From Aminobacter carboxidus (lineage in GTDB: Bacteria > Pseudomonadota > Alphaproteobacteria > Rhizobiales > Rhizobiaceae), in contig NZ_JACZEP010000014.1 of assembly GCF_014863355.1 (NCBI RefSeq), positions 1 through 64,000 on the forward strand: DNA of 64,000 nt, read 5' to 3'. Below are positions 24,095 through 32,315 of this stretch, one piece after another. The position numbers and the translations under genes are program-made. The notes under the pieces were generated by a model that saw only the letters and a program-made list of their open reading frames with translations, was not told where the DNA came from and did no database searches. Within the stretch, counting starts at the first letter, position 1; each line of letters opens with the position of its first letter.

Positions 24095-24197
24095 GAGCGC
24101 CGTGCGTCCGAATGGACGCACAAAGGACGCTGCAACTCTGTGAATCTGCGCATCGTGCTTTTCAAAAATCGACGCCGATTTCGGGCCGATGCGTTGA
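24095..24197 (+). repeat. 103-bp intergenic repeat, copy B
   Basis: Same orientation and length as copy A, with roughly four-fifths identity by eye. The inner GTGCGTCC/GGACGCAC hairpin is conserved but the outer stem is broken. It lies just upstream of the MBL gene, so the two copies bracket that gene. Confidence 0.85.
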
Positions 24198-24300
24198 GTT
24201 GGCCTCGACATAAGGACTGATCAGCGCTTCGTCCATGCACAATCTGGTGGGCCGGCCAGTGGGGTGGGTCTGGTGGCTCGCCTCATCCCTAAAATGAAAT

Positions 24301-24318
24301 GGGCGGCCGCAGCCGCCC
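24301..24318 (-). terminator. Intrinsic terminator of the Gly-rich protein gene
   Basis: GGGCGGC (24301-24307) and GCCGCCC (24312-24318) form a stem with a CGCA loop; on the minus strand it is followed by ATTTCATTTT. Confidence 0.85.
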
Positions 24319-24345
24319 AATCCGAATTCCAATCTGAAGCGAGGA

Positions 24346-24636
24346 TTATTTCTTCATGGCACCCATGATCGCGCCAACGATGGCCGTCACGATGGCGCCG
24401 CCGCCAGCACCACCAACCACGTCGCCGAGAATGCCGCTGAGCGCACCCGCCGTTGCTGGATCAGCCGCACCGCCGAGAAGGCTGCCGAGGATCTGTCCGC
24501 CAGCGATACCGCCGACGCCACCGGCGATCAGCTTCGTCACCTGCCCCATCGCCGCCGTCTTGATCGCCGCGCCGACGGCCTGTCCACCGATAACGCCGGT
24601 CACAATTTGTATGATGATAGGAAGAAGCGATTCCAT
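24346..24636 (-). CDS. Small Gly/Ala-rich hydrophobic protein
   Basis: 96-aa protein beginning MESLLPIIIQIVTGVIGGQA and made almost wholly of Gly, Ala, Ile, Val and Leu with small-xxx-small spacing (GGVGGIAGGQILGSLLGG), ending in a Lys pair. It looks like a glycine-zipper membrane protein; bacteriocin-like peptides have a similar composition. No cleavable signal peptide is clear. GGAGG lies 8 bp before the ATG, and a terminator follows, so it is a stand-alone transcript. I do not recognise a named family. Confidence 0.72.
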   Translation of the reverse strand: MESLLPIIIQIVTGVIGGQAVGAAIKTAAMGQVTKLIAGGVGGIAGGQILGSLLGGAADPATAGALSGILGDVVGGAGGGAIVTAIVGAIMGAMKK

Positions 24637-24734
24637 AACAATTCCCTCCAAATTGCATGCCGGCCCTCAGTATGCCGACAACAACATCAGACCTCGAAAT
24701 CGGGGAATGTCAAATTGGACGCAGAACAAGCAAA

Positions 24735-24758
24735 AAGGGCGGTTCGAAAACCGCCCTT
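24735..24758 (-). terminator. Intrinsic terminator of ilvE
   Basis: AAGGGCGGTT (24735-24744) pairs with AACCGCCCTT (24749-24758) around a CGAA loop; on the minus strand it ends in TTTTT. Confidence 0.9.
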
Positions 24759-24787
24759 CCGCAACATCAATATATTGATTCTACTCG

Positions 24788-25681
24788 TTATTCTGCAGCA
24801 ATCGCGTGCTTGGGCTGAACCGCCGCAGAATAGTCGTTCATCAGCGTCTTGGCGATTTCGCCGACCTCGAATCGGTACTGCCCGATCTCGGAAACCGGCG
24901 TCACTTCAGCCGCCGTGCCGGTCAGGAAGCACTGCTCGAAGCCTGCCAGTTCCTCGGGCATGATCACCCGCTCGATGACCTCGAGCCCGCGATCCTTGGC
25001 AAGGCCGATGACCGTGCGGCGGGTGATGCCGTCAAGGAAGCAGTCGGCCTTCGGCGTGTGCACCTTGCCGTCCTTGACGAAGAAGATGTTGGCGCCGGTG
25101 GCTTCTGCGACCTGGCCGCGCCAGTCGAGCATCATCGCATCGGCATAGCCCTTGGCCTCGGCTGCATGCTTGGACAGCGTGCAGATCATGTAGAGGCCGG
25201 CGGCCTTGGACTTCGACGGTGCTGTGCGCGGGTCGGGGCGGCGCCATTCGGCGATGTCGAGGCGAATGCCCTTCAGCTTCTGCGCCGGGTCGAAATAGCT
25301 CGGCCACTGCCAGATGGCGACGGCGACATTGATGCGGTTCTTGTGGGCGGCGACACCCATTTCCTCACTGCCGCGCCAGGCGATCGGGCGCACATAGGCG
25401 TCCTTGAAGCCCTGCTTCTTGAGCAACTCGCGGCAAGCGTCGTCGATCACCTCGACCGAATAGGGAATGGTGAAGCCGAGGAGCCGGGCCGATTCATGCA
25501 GGCGCTCGGTGTGCTCGGTCAGTTTGAAGATCTCGCCGCCATAAGCGCGCTCGCCCTCGAACACCGCGCTTGCATAGTGCAGACCATGGGTTAGTACGTG
25601 AATCTTGGCGTCGGCCCACTGGACGAACTCGCCGTTCATCCAGATGAATCCATCGAGCTGGTCGAAAGGAACGGATGCCAT
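24788..25681 (-). CDS. ilvE: Branched-chain amino acid aminotransferase
   Basis: 297-aa class IV PLP enzyme that interconverts Val, Leu and Ile with their 2-oxo acids. Seen are the N-terminal GFIWMNGEFVQWADAKIHVL, the Arg-containing PIAWRGSEEMG, the region around SKSKAAGLYM with the PLP-lysine of the fold, and GANIFFVKDGKVHTP. Length is that of the short IlvE class common in alphaproteobacteria. GGAAGG precedes the ATG. It is divergent from the MarR gene (petP-like), a neighbourhood conserved in this order. Confidence 0.93.
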   Translation of the reverse strand: MASVPFDQLDGFIWMNGEFVQWADAKIHVLTHGLHYASAVFEGERAYGGEIFKLTEHTERLHESARLLGFTIPYSVEVIDDACRELLKKQGFKDAYVRPIAWRGSEEMGVAAHKNRINVAVAIWQWPSYFDPAQKLKGIRLDIAEWRRPDPRTAPSKSKAAGLYMICTLSKHAAEAKGYADAMMLDWRGQVAEATGANIFFVKDGKVHTPKADCFLDGITRRTVIGLAKDRGLEVIERVIMPEELAGFEQCFLTGTAAEVTPVSEIGQYRFEVGEIAKTLMNDYSAAVQPKHAIAAE

Positions 25682-25875
25682 GGTAAACCTTCCCGCAGGC
25701 GGGAGCCTGCCTATCGTTTCGTATCGTTCTTGATGGCCCCAAAAGGGCCGGATGGATAAAGCGTAGGCGGGTCAGAATACCAAAGCAAACTCACGATGTT
25801 TCGGAAAAAACCACCGTACCTTGCCTTTTCGTTCGCAATCCGCCGAAAAGCTTGGCAAAAATTACCATCGCACCT

Positions 25876-25904
25876 AATTTATGTCAACAGTGCTGACATA
25901 AATT
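25876..25904. promoter_or_regulatory. Probable MarR operator: 11-bp perfect inverted repeat
   Basis: AATTTATGTCA (25876-25886) and TGACATAAATT (25894-25904) are exact reverse complements with a 7-bp centre. The site is 16 bp before the petP-like ATG in the gap shared with ilvE. Confidence 0.75.
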
Positions 25905-25920
25905 GACGGACAGGAATTCC

Positions 25921-26451
25921 ATGGCACAACGCAGCGGCGCAACCGCCCAACCGATCCGCACCGCCGTGACGGCAGACGAAGGCATCGACTTCTCAATCAT
26001 CGAGCTGATGTATTTCGCCTATCGCGACTTCACTTCGGACCCGGACCAGATCCTCGCCGAATATGGTTTTGGCCGCGCCCATCACCGCGTGCTGCACTTC
26101 GTCAACCGCCTGCCCGGGCTGACCGTCGCCGAACTGCTCGATGTGCTCAAGATCACCAAGCAGAGCCTGGCGCGCGTGCTCAAGCAGCTCATCGACGCCG
26201 GCTACATCGTTCAGGTCCAGGGACCGCGCGACCGGCGCCAGCGCGAGCTCTACCCGACCCCCAAGGGCCGGACATTGACACTGGCGCTGGCGCGGCCACA
26301 GTCACGCCGTATCCATGCGGCACTGGAGGGCGCGGGAGAGACCGAACGCGCCTGGATCGAAAGATTCCTGAAGGCGATGGTCAATCCCGAATTAAGGGCG
26401 CAGATTGATCATCTGCCCGGAAACACGCCGGGGAAAGACCATGGAGAATAA
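25921..26451 (+). CDS. petP: MarR-family regulator, PetP-like
   Basis: 176-aa winged-helix protein. The DNA-binding region is about residues 60-110 (LTVAELLDVLKITKQSLARV, then GYIVQVQGPRDRRQRELYPT), with helical ends for dimerisation. Start set by AGGAATTCC before ATG 25921 rather than the upstream TTG. Its last 11 bp overlap the response regulator gene, so the two are coupled. In Rhodobacter capsulatus the same pair is petP-petR, where PetR is needed for cytochrome bc1 formation; symbol by synteny and family. Confidence 0.82.
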   Translation: MAQRSGATAQPIRTAVTADEGIDFSIIELMYFAYRDFTSDPDQILAEYGFGRAHHRVLHFVNRLPGLTVAELLDVLKITKQSLARVLKQLIDAGYIVQVQGPRDRRQRELYPTPKGRTLTLALARPQSRRIHAALEGAGETERAWIERFLKAMVNPELRAQIDHLPGNTPGKDHGE

Positions 26452-27160
26452 CGACAAGACGGCCAATCCGGCCACACTGGGCGACGATGCTCCGCATCTG
26501 CTGGTCGTCGACGACGACACGCGCATCCGCAACTTGCTCAAGCAGTATCTGACCGAGAACGGCTTTCGCGTTACAGTCGCCGGCAATGCCGACGAAGCCA
26601 GGCGCAAGCTCGCCGGGCTCGACTTCGACCTTCTCATCCTCGATGTGATGATGCCGGGCGAAAGCGGCATTGAGCTGACCAAGTCGCTGCGCGACCAAAA
26701 GGACGTGCCGATCCTGATGCTGACGGCGCTGTCGGAAACCGACAGCCGCATCACCGGCCTTGAAGCCGGCGCCGACGACTATCTGCCAAAGCCGTTCGAC
26801 CCGCGCGAACTGATCCTCAGGATCAACAACATCCTGCGCCGCGGCGGCCCGGCGACGACGCCGAAGCTCGAGCAGCTGGTGTTCGGCCCCTATACTTTCC
26901 AGATCGCGCGGCGCGAACTCAAGCGTGGCGGCGAAGCCCTCAAGCTTACCGACCGCGAACAGGAAATCCTTGCCATCTTCGCCGCGCGAGCCGGTGAGAC
27001 CATCCCGCGCCACGAGCTGGTGACGGGTGATTCCGAGGTCGGCGAACGCACCATCGACGTTCAGATCAACCGCCTGCGGCGCAAGATCGAACGCGATCCA
27101 GCCAATCCCGTCTGGCTGCAGACTGTGCGCGGCATCGGCTATCGGCTCAGCGTGGAGTAG
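26441..27160 (+). CDS. petR: OmpR-family response regulator, PetR-like
   Basis: 239-aa two-domain regulator. Receiver domain residues about 18-135 with acidic pocket DDD (24-26), phospho-acceptor D68 (LILDVMMPG), Thr and Lys (LTA; KPF). Winged-helix output domain about 145-239, ending RTIDVQINRLRRKIE and TVRGIGYRLS. Overlaps petP by 11 bp. The partner kinase is probably the histidine kinase at 27954, separated by one small gene. Its targets could include the bc1 operon at 54.6-57.4 kb in this window. Confidence 0.88.
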   Translation: MENNDKTANPATLGDDAPHLLVVDDDTRIRNLLKQYLTENGFRVTVAGNADEARRKLAGLDFDLLILDVMMPGESGIELTKSLRDQKDVPILMLTALSETDSRITGLEAGADDYLPKPFDPRELILRINNILRRGGPATTPKLEQLVFGPYTFQIARRELKRGGEALKLTDREQEILAIFAARAGETIPRHELVTGDSEVGERTIDVQINRLRRKIERDPANPVWLQTVRGIGYRLSVE

Positions 27161-27290
27161 AGGCCTTTAGCCTGAACGCCTTTCCCTGGCCCTGCTGCAG
27201 GGCCGGTTGTTGAAGCCGGCTGCTCCGATGTAAGATGGCGCGCCGGCGACAGCACTGCCGCATTCCGCGGGCCGGCGTGGGAGAACGGCC

Positions 27291-27530
27291 ATGTTACGCG
27301 CAATCACGCTTGCATTTGCCCTGTCTGTCTTTCCAGCCACCGCTTTCGCTCATTCCTGCCCGAGCATCATGGCGGCGATCGACGCCGCCATGCCCACTTC
27401 CACACTGGCGGAAGCGGACATGACGAAGGTCAAGGAACTGCGCGCCAAGGGCGAAGAGCTGCACGCCTCAGGCGATCACATGGGATCGGAAGCAGCTCTC
27501 AACGAAGCCAAGAAGATCCTCGGCATCTGA
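27291..27530 (+). CDS. Small periplasmic protein of unknown function
   Basis: 79-aa protein with a clear signal peptide (about residues 1-20, ATAFA-H) and a short helical mature part containing one Cys (HSCPSIMAAIDAAM) and an amphipathic C-terminus (TKVKELRAKGEELHASGDHM). GGGAGAACGGCC precedes the ATG. I have no family name for it. It lies between the petPR pair and the sensor kinase and could be involved in sensing, but that is only a positional argument. Confidence 0.7.
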   Translation: MLRAITLAFALSVFPATAFAHSCPSIMAAIDAAMPTSTLAEADMTKVKELRAKGEELHASGDHMGSEAALNEAKKILGI

Positions 27531-27953
27531 ACGCGTAGTGGGCTGGATTAGCCCACTACCTTGGTCATCAGCGTTCATCCGGCAGCGTCGCTGCGGTCGG
27601 CTTTGGCATGCCATTGGCAAGCTGGAGCCCTCTGCCACGGCTGCCTGGGCTTGCGCCACCACCAATCCTGCAAAGGCCAACGCCTGCAGTGCTGCGCTCG
27701 TGCGCAGGAACGCCCTTGTGATCACCCTGACACAGTGTCGGCACAGTTTCCCGTCAATCCTCCCCAGGCTGGTGGATGCCTTGCCAGGTTTGGATTCTCA
27801 ACGAAAAAGCCCTATGTTTTCAGCACTGGGCGCGACGGAGTTTGACAACGTAAGCTGTTGAACTTCAAAGACAGTTTCAGAACGATCTGGCGTGGGCTAG
27901 GATCGAGGCGAGCAGCCGGCGCGCATCACCGCTGGCAGCGAACGGAAGGGCGG
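27531..27953. other. 423-bp intergenic region before the histidine kinase
   Basis: No supported gene. Short frames on both strands lack ribosome-binding sites and recognisable products. It presumably contains the kinase promoter; I cannot place a -35/-10 pair with confidence. Confidence 0.5.
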
Positions 27954-29366
27954 ATGGCAACCACCGACATGGAACGGCCCGGCGGAGGCGGCTTTGGCAC
28001 ACGCAGCTGGCGTGCGCTGACGGCCGTACCGCGCAGCTGGAACCGCTTCTGGCGCCGCGTTGCGCTCTACATGCCGAAGCGGCTCTACGCCCGCTCGCTG
28101 CTCATCGTCATCACGCCGATGATCCTGCTGCAGTCGGTCGTCGCCTTCGTCTTCATGGAGCGGCACTGGCAGACGGTTACGGTCAGGCTTTCCCAAGCGG
28201 TGACGCGCGACATCGCCGGCATCATCGACCTGCTCGACACCTTTCCGCAGCCTGACAGTTATGCCCAGATCATCCGCATCGCCCAGGAGCGCATGTCGCT
28301 GAAGATCGACCTTTTGCCGGCCGAACCCCTGCCGCCGCCTGGTCCAAAACCGTTTTTCTCGATCCTCGACCAGGCGCTTTCGAGCGAAATCCGCAAGCAG
28401 ATCAACAAGCCGTTCTGGCTCGACACCGTCGGCAACTCCAACATCGTCGAGGTGCGCGTCCAGCTCGACGACAAGGTGCTGCGTGTCTTCGTCCGCCGCA
28501 GCCAGGCCTATGCCTCGAACACCCACATTTTCCTGTTGTGGATGGTCGGCACCTCGCTGGTGCTGCTGACGATCGCCATTCCGTTCCTGCGCAACCAGAT
28601 CCGCCCGATCCTGCAGCTGACCGAAGCCGCCGAAAGCTTCGGCAAGGGCCGGCCGATGCCGCCCAACTTCCGGCCGCGCGGCGCCGAGGAAGTGCGGCGC
28701 GCCGGCTTCGCCTTCATCCAGATGCGCGAACGCATTGAACGCCAGATCGACCAGCGCACGGCGATGCTGACCGGCGTCAGCCATGACCTGCGCACCATCT
28801 TGACCCGCTTCAAGCTGCAGCTCGCGCTGTCGGGCAGCAAGGTCGACACCGAGGCGCTGAGCCAGGATGTCGACGACATGCAGTCCATGCTCGAGGCCTA
28901 TCTCGCCTTTGCCCGCGGCGAAGCGACGGAGGACCCCGGCCGCTTCGACCTCACCAGCTATCTCGACAAAATCGGCGAGGAAGCCCGGCTGCGCAAGCGC
29001 AAGCTCAAGGTCACACTTGTCGGCGAGCCGGAGGTACATGTGCGCCCGAACGCCTTTGCCCGACTGCTGCAGAACGTCGTTGGCAACGCTTTCCGCTACG
29101 CCAAGGAGGTCGAGGTCAAGGCCGTCCACGATCGCGGCATGCTGGTGGTGATGGTCGACGACAACGGCCCCGGCATTCCTGAGGAAAAGCGCGAAGAGGT
29201 GTTCAAGCCATTCTTCCGGCTCGACGAGGCACGCAATCTCGATTCGACCGGCACCGGCCTCGGCCTGGCTGTCGCCCGCGACATCGCCCGCAGCCATGGC
29301 GGCGACATCAAGTTGAGCGACAGCCCGCTGGGCGGCCTGCGCGCGATGATCCGCGTACCGGCCTGA
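27954..29366 (+). CDS. Sensor histidine kinase (EnvZ-like)
   Basis: 470-aa membrane kinase. Two membrane segments (about residues 48-68 and 190-212) enclose a periplasmic sensor of about 120 residues with a Pro-rich loop (PAEPLPPPGPKPF). A HAMP linker follows, then the H-box GVSHDLRTILTRFKLQ with phospho-accepting H277, N-box NVVGNAFRYA, G1 VDDNGPGIPEE and G2 GTGLGLAVARD. The start at 27954 has GGAAGG 5 bp before it; a TTG 32 codons upstream is in frame. Likely partner of the PetR-like regulator. It ends one base from the convergent metI. Confidence 0.88.
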   Translation: MATTDMERPGGGGFGTRSWRALTAVPRSWNRFWRRVALYMPKRLYARSLLIVITPMILLQSVVAFVFMERHWQTVTVRLSQAVTRDIAGIIDLLDTFPQPDSYAQIIRIAQERMSLKIDLLPAEPLPPPGPKPFFSILDQALSSEIRKQINKPFWLDTVGNSNIVEVRVQLDDKVLRVFVRRSQAYASNTHIFLLWMVGTSLVLLTIAIPFLRNQIRPILQLTEAAESFGKGRPMPPNFRPRGAEEVRRAGFAFIQMRERIERQIDQRTAMLTGVSHDLRTILTRFKLQLALSGSKVDTEALSQDVDDMQSMLEAYLAFARGEATEDPGRFDLTSYLDKIGEEARLRKRKLKVTLVGEPEVHVRPNAFARLLQNVVGNAFRYAKEVEVKAVHDRGMLVVMVDDNGPGIPEEKREEVFKPFFRLDEARNLDSTGTGLGLAVARDIARSHGGDIKLSDSPLGGLRAMIRVPA

Positions 29367-30023
29367 TCAGGCGCGGCGGTCGAGCCGCGTCACCAGCCTG
29401 TCGCCGATCCACTGGATGCCGCAGACGAGCACGATCAGCACTGCCACCACAGCAACCATGACAGCCGTCTCGAAACGCTGGTAACCGTAGCGTATGGCGA
29501 GGTCGCCGAGCCCGCCCGCGCCGATGGCACCCGCCATCGCCGAGGCGCCGACAAGCGTCACCAGCGTGACGGTGAAGCCGGCAACGATGCCCGACAGCGC
29601 TTCTGGCACCAGCACCTCGCGGATGATCGCCCAGCGGCCGCCACCCATGGCACGCACCGCCTCGATCAGCCCACGGTCGACCTCGCGCAGCGACACTTCG
29701 GCGATACGCGCATAATAGGGCGTGGCGGCAATCGCCAGCGGCACGATCGCCGCCCAGGTGCCAATGGAGGTGCCGACGATCAGCCGCGTCAGCGGGATCA
29801 GCGCCACCAGTAGGATGATGAACGGCACCGAGCGGAAGCCGTTGACCACGGCACCGAGGATACGGTTGATCCAGCGCTGCTCGGCGATGCCGCCGCGGTC
29901 GGTGACAACGAGCGCGAGGCCTAGCGGCAGGCCGAAGACGAGCGAGATCGCGCCCGATGCCGCCGTCATCAGCACTGTCTCCCAAAGCGAGCGCAGCAGC
30001 AGCTCAAGCATTATCTGTGACAT
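29367..30023 (-). CDS. metI: Methionine ABC transporter permease
   Basis: 218-aa permease with five predicted transmembrane segments. The EAA loop is AIREVLVPEALSGIVAG-like (IIREVLVPEALSGIVAGFTV), and the N-terminal WETVLMTAASGAISLVFGLP is typical of MetI. The start at 30023 overlaps metN by 20 bp; ATG at 30011 (ATGCTTGA overlap with the metN stop) is an alternative. It forms metQNI with the two genes upstream and imports D- and L-methionine. Confidence 0.9.
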   Translation of the reverse strand: MSQIMLELLLRSLWETVLMTAASGAISLVFGLPLGLALVVTDRGGIAEQRWINRILGAVVNGFRSVPFIILLVALIPLTRLIVGTSIGTWAAIVPLAIAATPYYARIAEVSLREVDRGLIEAVRAMGGGRWAIIREVLVPEALSGIVAGFTVTLVTLVGASAMAGAIGAGGLGDLAIRYGYQRFETAVMVAVVAVLIVLVCGIQWIGDRLVTRLDRRA

Positions 30024-31089
30024 AACCAAGCACCTCGACCCGGGCATTGCGGGCATTCAGGAATTCGACGGCTTCAGCGACGCCGCCGGACGCGGTCGCA
30101 ACACCGAGGAACAGCGTGCCGACCGGCTCACCCTGGATGTTATCGATACCGCCGTGGATCAGGCGGAAACGGCTTGAAATCGACGTCGCCAGTTCCGACA
30201 ACAGCGGACGGCGCGCCGCCGCGCCCGCTATATCGACGCGCAGGATCGCCTCGCGCCCGGTCCTTGCCAGGCGGGCGGCGATCGCCTGCGGCAGCTGCGG
30301 CCGGATGCCGGCGAGCAAGCTGCGCGTGACCTCGGTGCGCGGATCAGCGAAGGTCGACCACACCGGCCCCTCCTCGACGATGCGCCCGGCGTCGATGACG
30401 GCGACACGGTCGGCAATACTGCGGATCACCTCCATTTCATGGGTGATCAAAAGGATGGTCAGGCCGAGCTTTTGGTTGATATCCTTCAGCAGCGCGAGGA
30501 TCGAGCGGGTCGTCTCAGGATCGAGCGCCGAGGTCGCCTCGTCCGAGAGCAGCACCGCTGGCCCGGCAGCGAGCGCGCGAGCGATGCCGACGCGCTGCTT
30601 CTGCCCGCCCGACAGAGACGCCGGATAGGCCTTGGCCTTGTCGGCAAGGCCGACCAGATCGAGCAGTTCGGCGGCGCGCCTGAGCCGCTCGGACTTGGGC
30701 CGGCCCTCGATCTTGAGCGGCAAGGCGACGTTTTCCTCGACTGTCTTAGCCGACAGCAGGTTGAAGTGCTGGAAGATCATGCCGATACGCCGGCGCAAAG
30801 GCTGCAGCTCGCGCTCGCCGAGGCCGGTGATTTCACGGCCTTCGACGAAGATTTGGCCGCTGTCGGGCCGCTCCAGCCCGTTCAGGCAGCGGATCAGCGT
30901 CGACTTGCCGGCGCCGCTGCGGCCGATGATGCCAAGCACCTCGCCCTTGCGCACGGTCAGCGAAACGCCATCGACTGCCGGCGTCTGGCCGAACCGCCGC
31001 TTGAGGTCGACGATACGCACGACCGTCTCCGACAGCGCGGCATCGAAAGGCGGTGACACCCCTTCGATGGGTGCAAAATGCTGGGTCAT
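30004..31089 (-). CDS. metN: Methionine ABC transporter ATP-binding protein
   Basis: 361-aa ATPase. Walker A IIGRSGAGKSTLIR (about residues 62-75), Q-loop FQHFNLL, signature LSGGQKQRVGIARAL, Walker B AVLLSDEATSALD and the H-loop LLITHEME are intact. The C-terminal ~90 residues form the NIL/ACT-like domain that in MetN binds methionine and shuts the transporter down. GAGGGG precedes the ATG. It lies downstream of metQ with a long hairpin between them. Confidence 0.93.
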   Translation of the reverse strand: MTQHFAPIEGVSPPFDAALSETVVRIVDLKRRFGQTPAVDGVSLTVRKGEVLGIIGRSGAGKSTLIRCLNGLERPDSGQIFVEGREITGLGERELQPLRRRIGMIFQHFNLLSAKTVEENVALPLKIEGRPKSERLRRAAELLDLVGLADKAKAYPASLSGGQKQRVGIARALAAGPAVLLSDEATSALDPETTRSILALLKDINQKLGLTILLITHEMEVIRSIADRVAVIDAGRIVEEGPVWSTFADPRTEVTRSLLAGIRPQLPQAIAARLARTGREAILRVDIAGAAARRPLLSELATSISSRFRLIHGGIDNIQGEPVGTLFLGVATASGGVAEAVEFLNARNARVEVLGYVTDNA

Positions 31090-31112
31090 GAAATCCCCTC
31101 GGTAATGCCGAA

Positions 31113-31141
31113 GGCGGCCCGCCACCAAATGGCAGGCCGCC
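31113..31141 (-). promoter_or_regulatory. Intercistronic hairpin between metQ and metN
   Basis: GGCGGCC/GGCCGCC (31113-31119, 31135-31141) encloses GCCA/TGGC (31121-31124, 31130-31133). There is no T-run, so rather than a terminator it probably stabilises the upstream metQ message, as such stems do between binding-protein and permease genes. Confidence 0.6.
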
Positions 31142-31165
31142 CCGGTTTGTTAGACGTCGTCTGGC

Positions 31166-32014
31166 TCAGTAGGCGGCGACGCCGGTGCCCTTGTAGACGC
31201 GGTCGAACTCGGCCTTGACGGTCTCGTTCTGATATGCGGCGACAAGCTTCTTGACCCAGCCCTCGTTCTCGCTGCCGGTCTTGACGGCGATGAAGTTGCG
31301 ATAGGGATTGTCAGTGACCGGCTCCTGGGCGATGCGGTTGTCGGCGCTCAACCCGCTCTTCAGGGCCCAGTCGGTGTTGACCACCGCTGCATCGAGGTCC
31401 TCGACCGAACGGCCGACGATGCCGGCGTCGAGTTCCTTGATCTCGAACTTCTTGGGGTTTTCGACGACGTCGGCAACCGTCGCCAGAATGCCGGTGCCGT
31501 CCTTGAGCTTGATCAGGCCGGCGTCGGCGAGCACGCGCAGCGCACGGCCTTCGTTGGACGGATCGTTGGGCACGCCGATGACGGCAGCCTCGGGAAGCGC
31601 CTCGATCTTGGTGTGCTTCTTGGAATAGAGGCCGATCGGCCACAGGCCGGTATAGCCGACCGGCGTGATGTGATAGCCCTGCGTCTTGATCTGGTTGTCG
31701 AGATAGGGCTGGTGCTGGAAGGCGTTGGCGTCGATCTCGCCGCGCTCGAGCGCCTCGTTGGGCTGGGTGTAGTCGTTGAACACGACGGTCTCGACCTCGA
31801 GGCCCTGCTTGGCGGCCTCGGCCTTCACCACGCGCCAAACGTCCTCGTCCTCGCCGGAGATGATGCCAACCTTGATCGCGGTCTTGTCGGCGGCCAGCGC
31901 ATGGTGCGGAACGGTGAAGCTGATGACGGTGACGACAGAGGCGAGCAGCGCGGCAAATGCCGTGCGCCGGCTGATCGTGTTGCGGTTGGAAAGCGACTTG
32001 GTGATGTCGGTCAT
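31166..32014 (-). CDS. metQ: Methionine ABC transporter substrate-binding protein
   Basis: 282-aa NLPA-family binding protein. The N-terminus has a long basic stretch with RRTAFAALLASVV and AHA/ALA-type cleavage near residue 41, not a lipobox. Mature features: IKVGIISGEDEDVWRVVKAE, NAFQHQPYLDNQ and GYTGLWPIGLYSKK, which match MetQ proteins. The ATG is used as the only well-placed start (GAGAATTCGAA before it). It is first in the metQNI unit; its leader contains a terminator-like hairpin at 32160-32173. Confidence 0.9.
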   Translation of the reverse strand: MTDITKSLSNRNTISRRTAFAALLASVVTVISFTVPHHALAADKTAIKVGIISGEDEDVWRVVKAEAAKQGLEVETVVFNDYTQPNEALERGEIDANAFQHQPYLDNQIKTQGYHITPVGYTGLWPIGLYSKKHTKIEALPEAAVIGVPNDPSNEGRALRVLADAGLIKLKDGTGILATVADVVENPKKFEIKELDAGIVGRSVEDLDAAVVNTDWALKSGLSADNRIAQEPVTDNPYRNFIAVKTGSENEGWVKKLVAAYQNETVKAEFDRVYKGTGVAAY

Positions 32015-32150
32015 TTCGAATTCTCGCTGAGAGCCGTTGGGAGGATGGCTCGCCCCGCCAATCGCGAAGCTTGGCCATATCCTCCGCAAATGCCCTTCTC
32101 TCGGCAAAGGATCGGATTTCACTCAAGGCTCACGCGCAGGAAAATCGTCT

Positions 32151-32173
32151 TAAAGAAAATGCCCGTTCGGGCA
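32151..32173 (-). terminator. Terminator-like hairpin in the metQ leader
   Basis: On the minus strand TGCCC-GAAC-GGGCA is followed by TTTTCTTT. It lies about 146 nt before the metQ start, with no gene upstream on that strand, so it may be an attenuator. I could not find a recognisable SAM-riboswitch core. Confidence 0.45.
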
Positions 32174-32315
32174 GAACCGACCTCGCCCTTCGCAGCTGCG
32201 AGAAGAGTGGGCCGTCATCGGCACGTCATGCAATGCTGCTCAAAGGCCGACGCAACGAATGGAGGACCGCTGATTCCCGGCAGGCCTGGGACGCGGACAA
32301 CGGGGAAGACGGCCC

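Noticed and set aside
27468-27725. 85-codon minus-strand frame with a possible signal peptide
   Set aside because: Starts with GTG without a good ribosome-binding site and overlaps the small periplasmic protein gene; a weak hydrophobic N-terminus alone is not enough.
32015-32315. SAM riboswitch upstream of metQ
   Set aside because: I looked for the SAM-I and SAM-II core patterns and saw none; only a terminator-like hairpin is supported.
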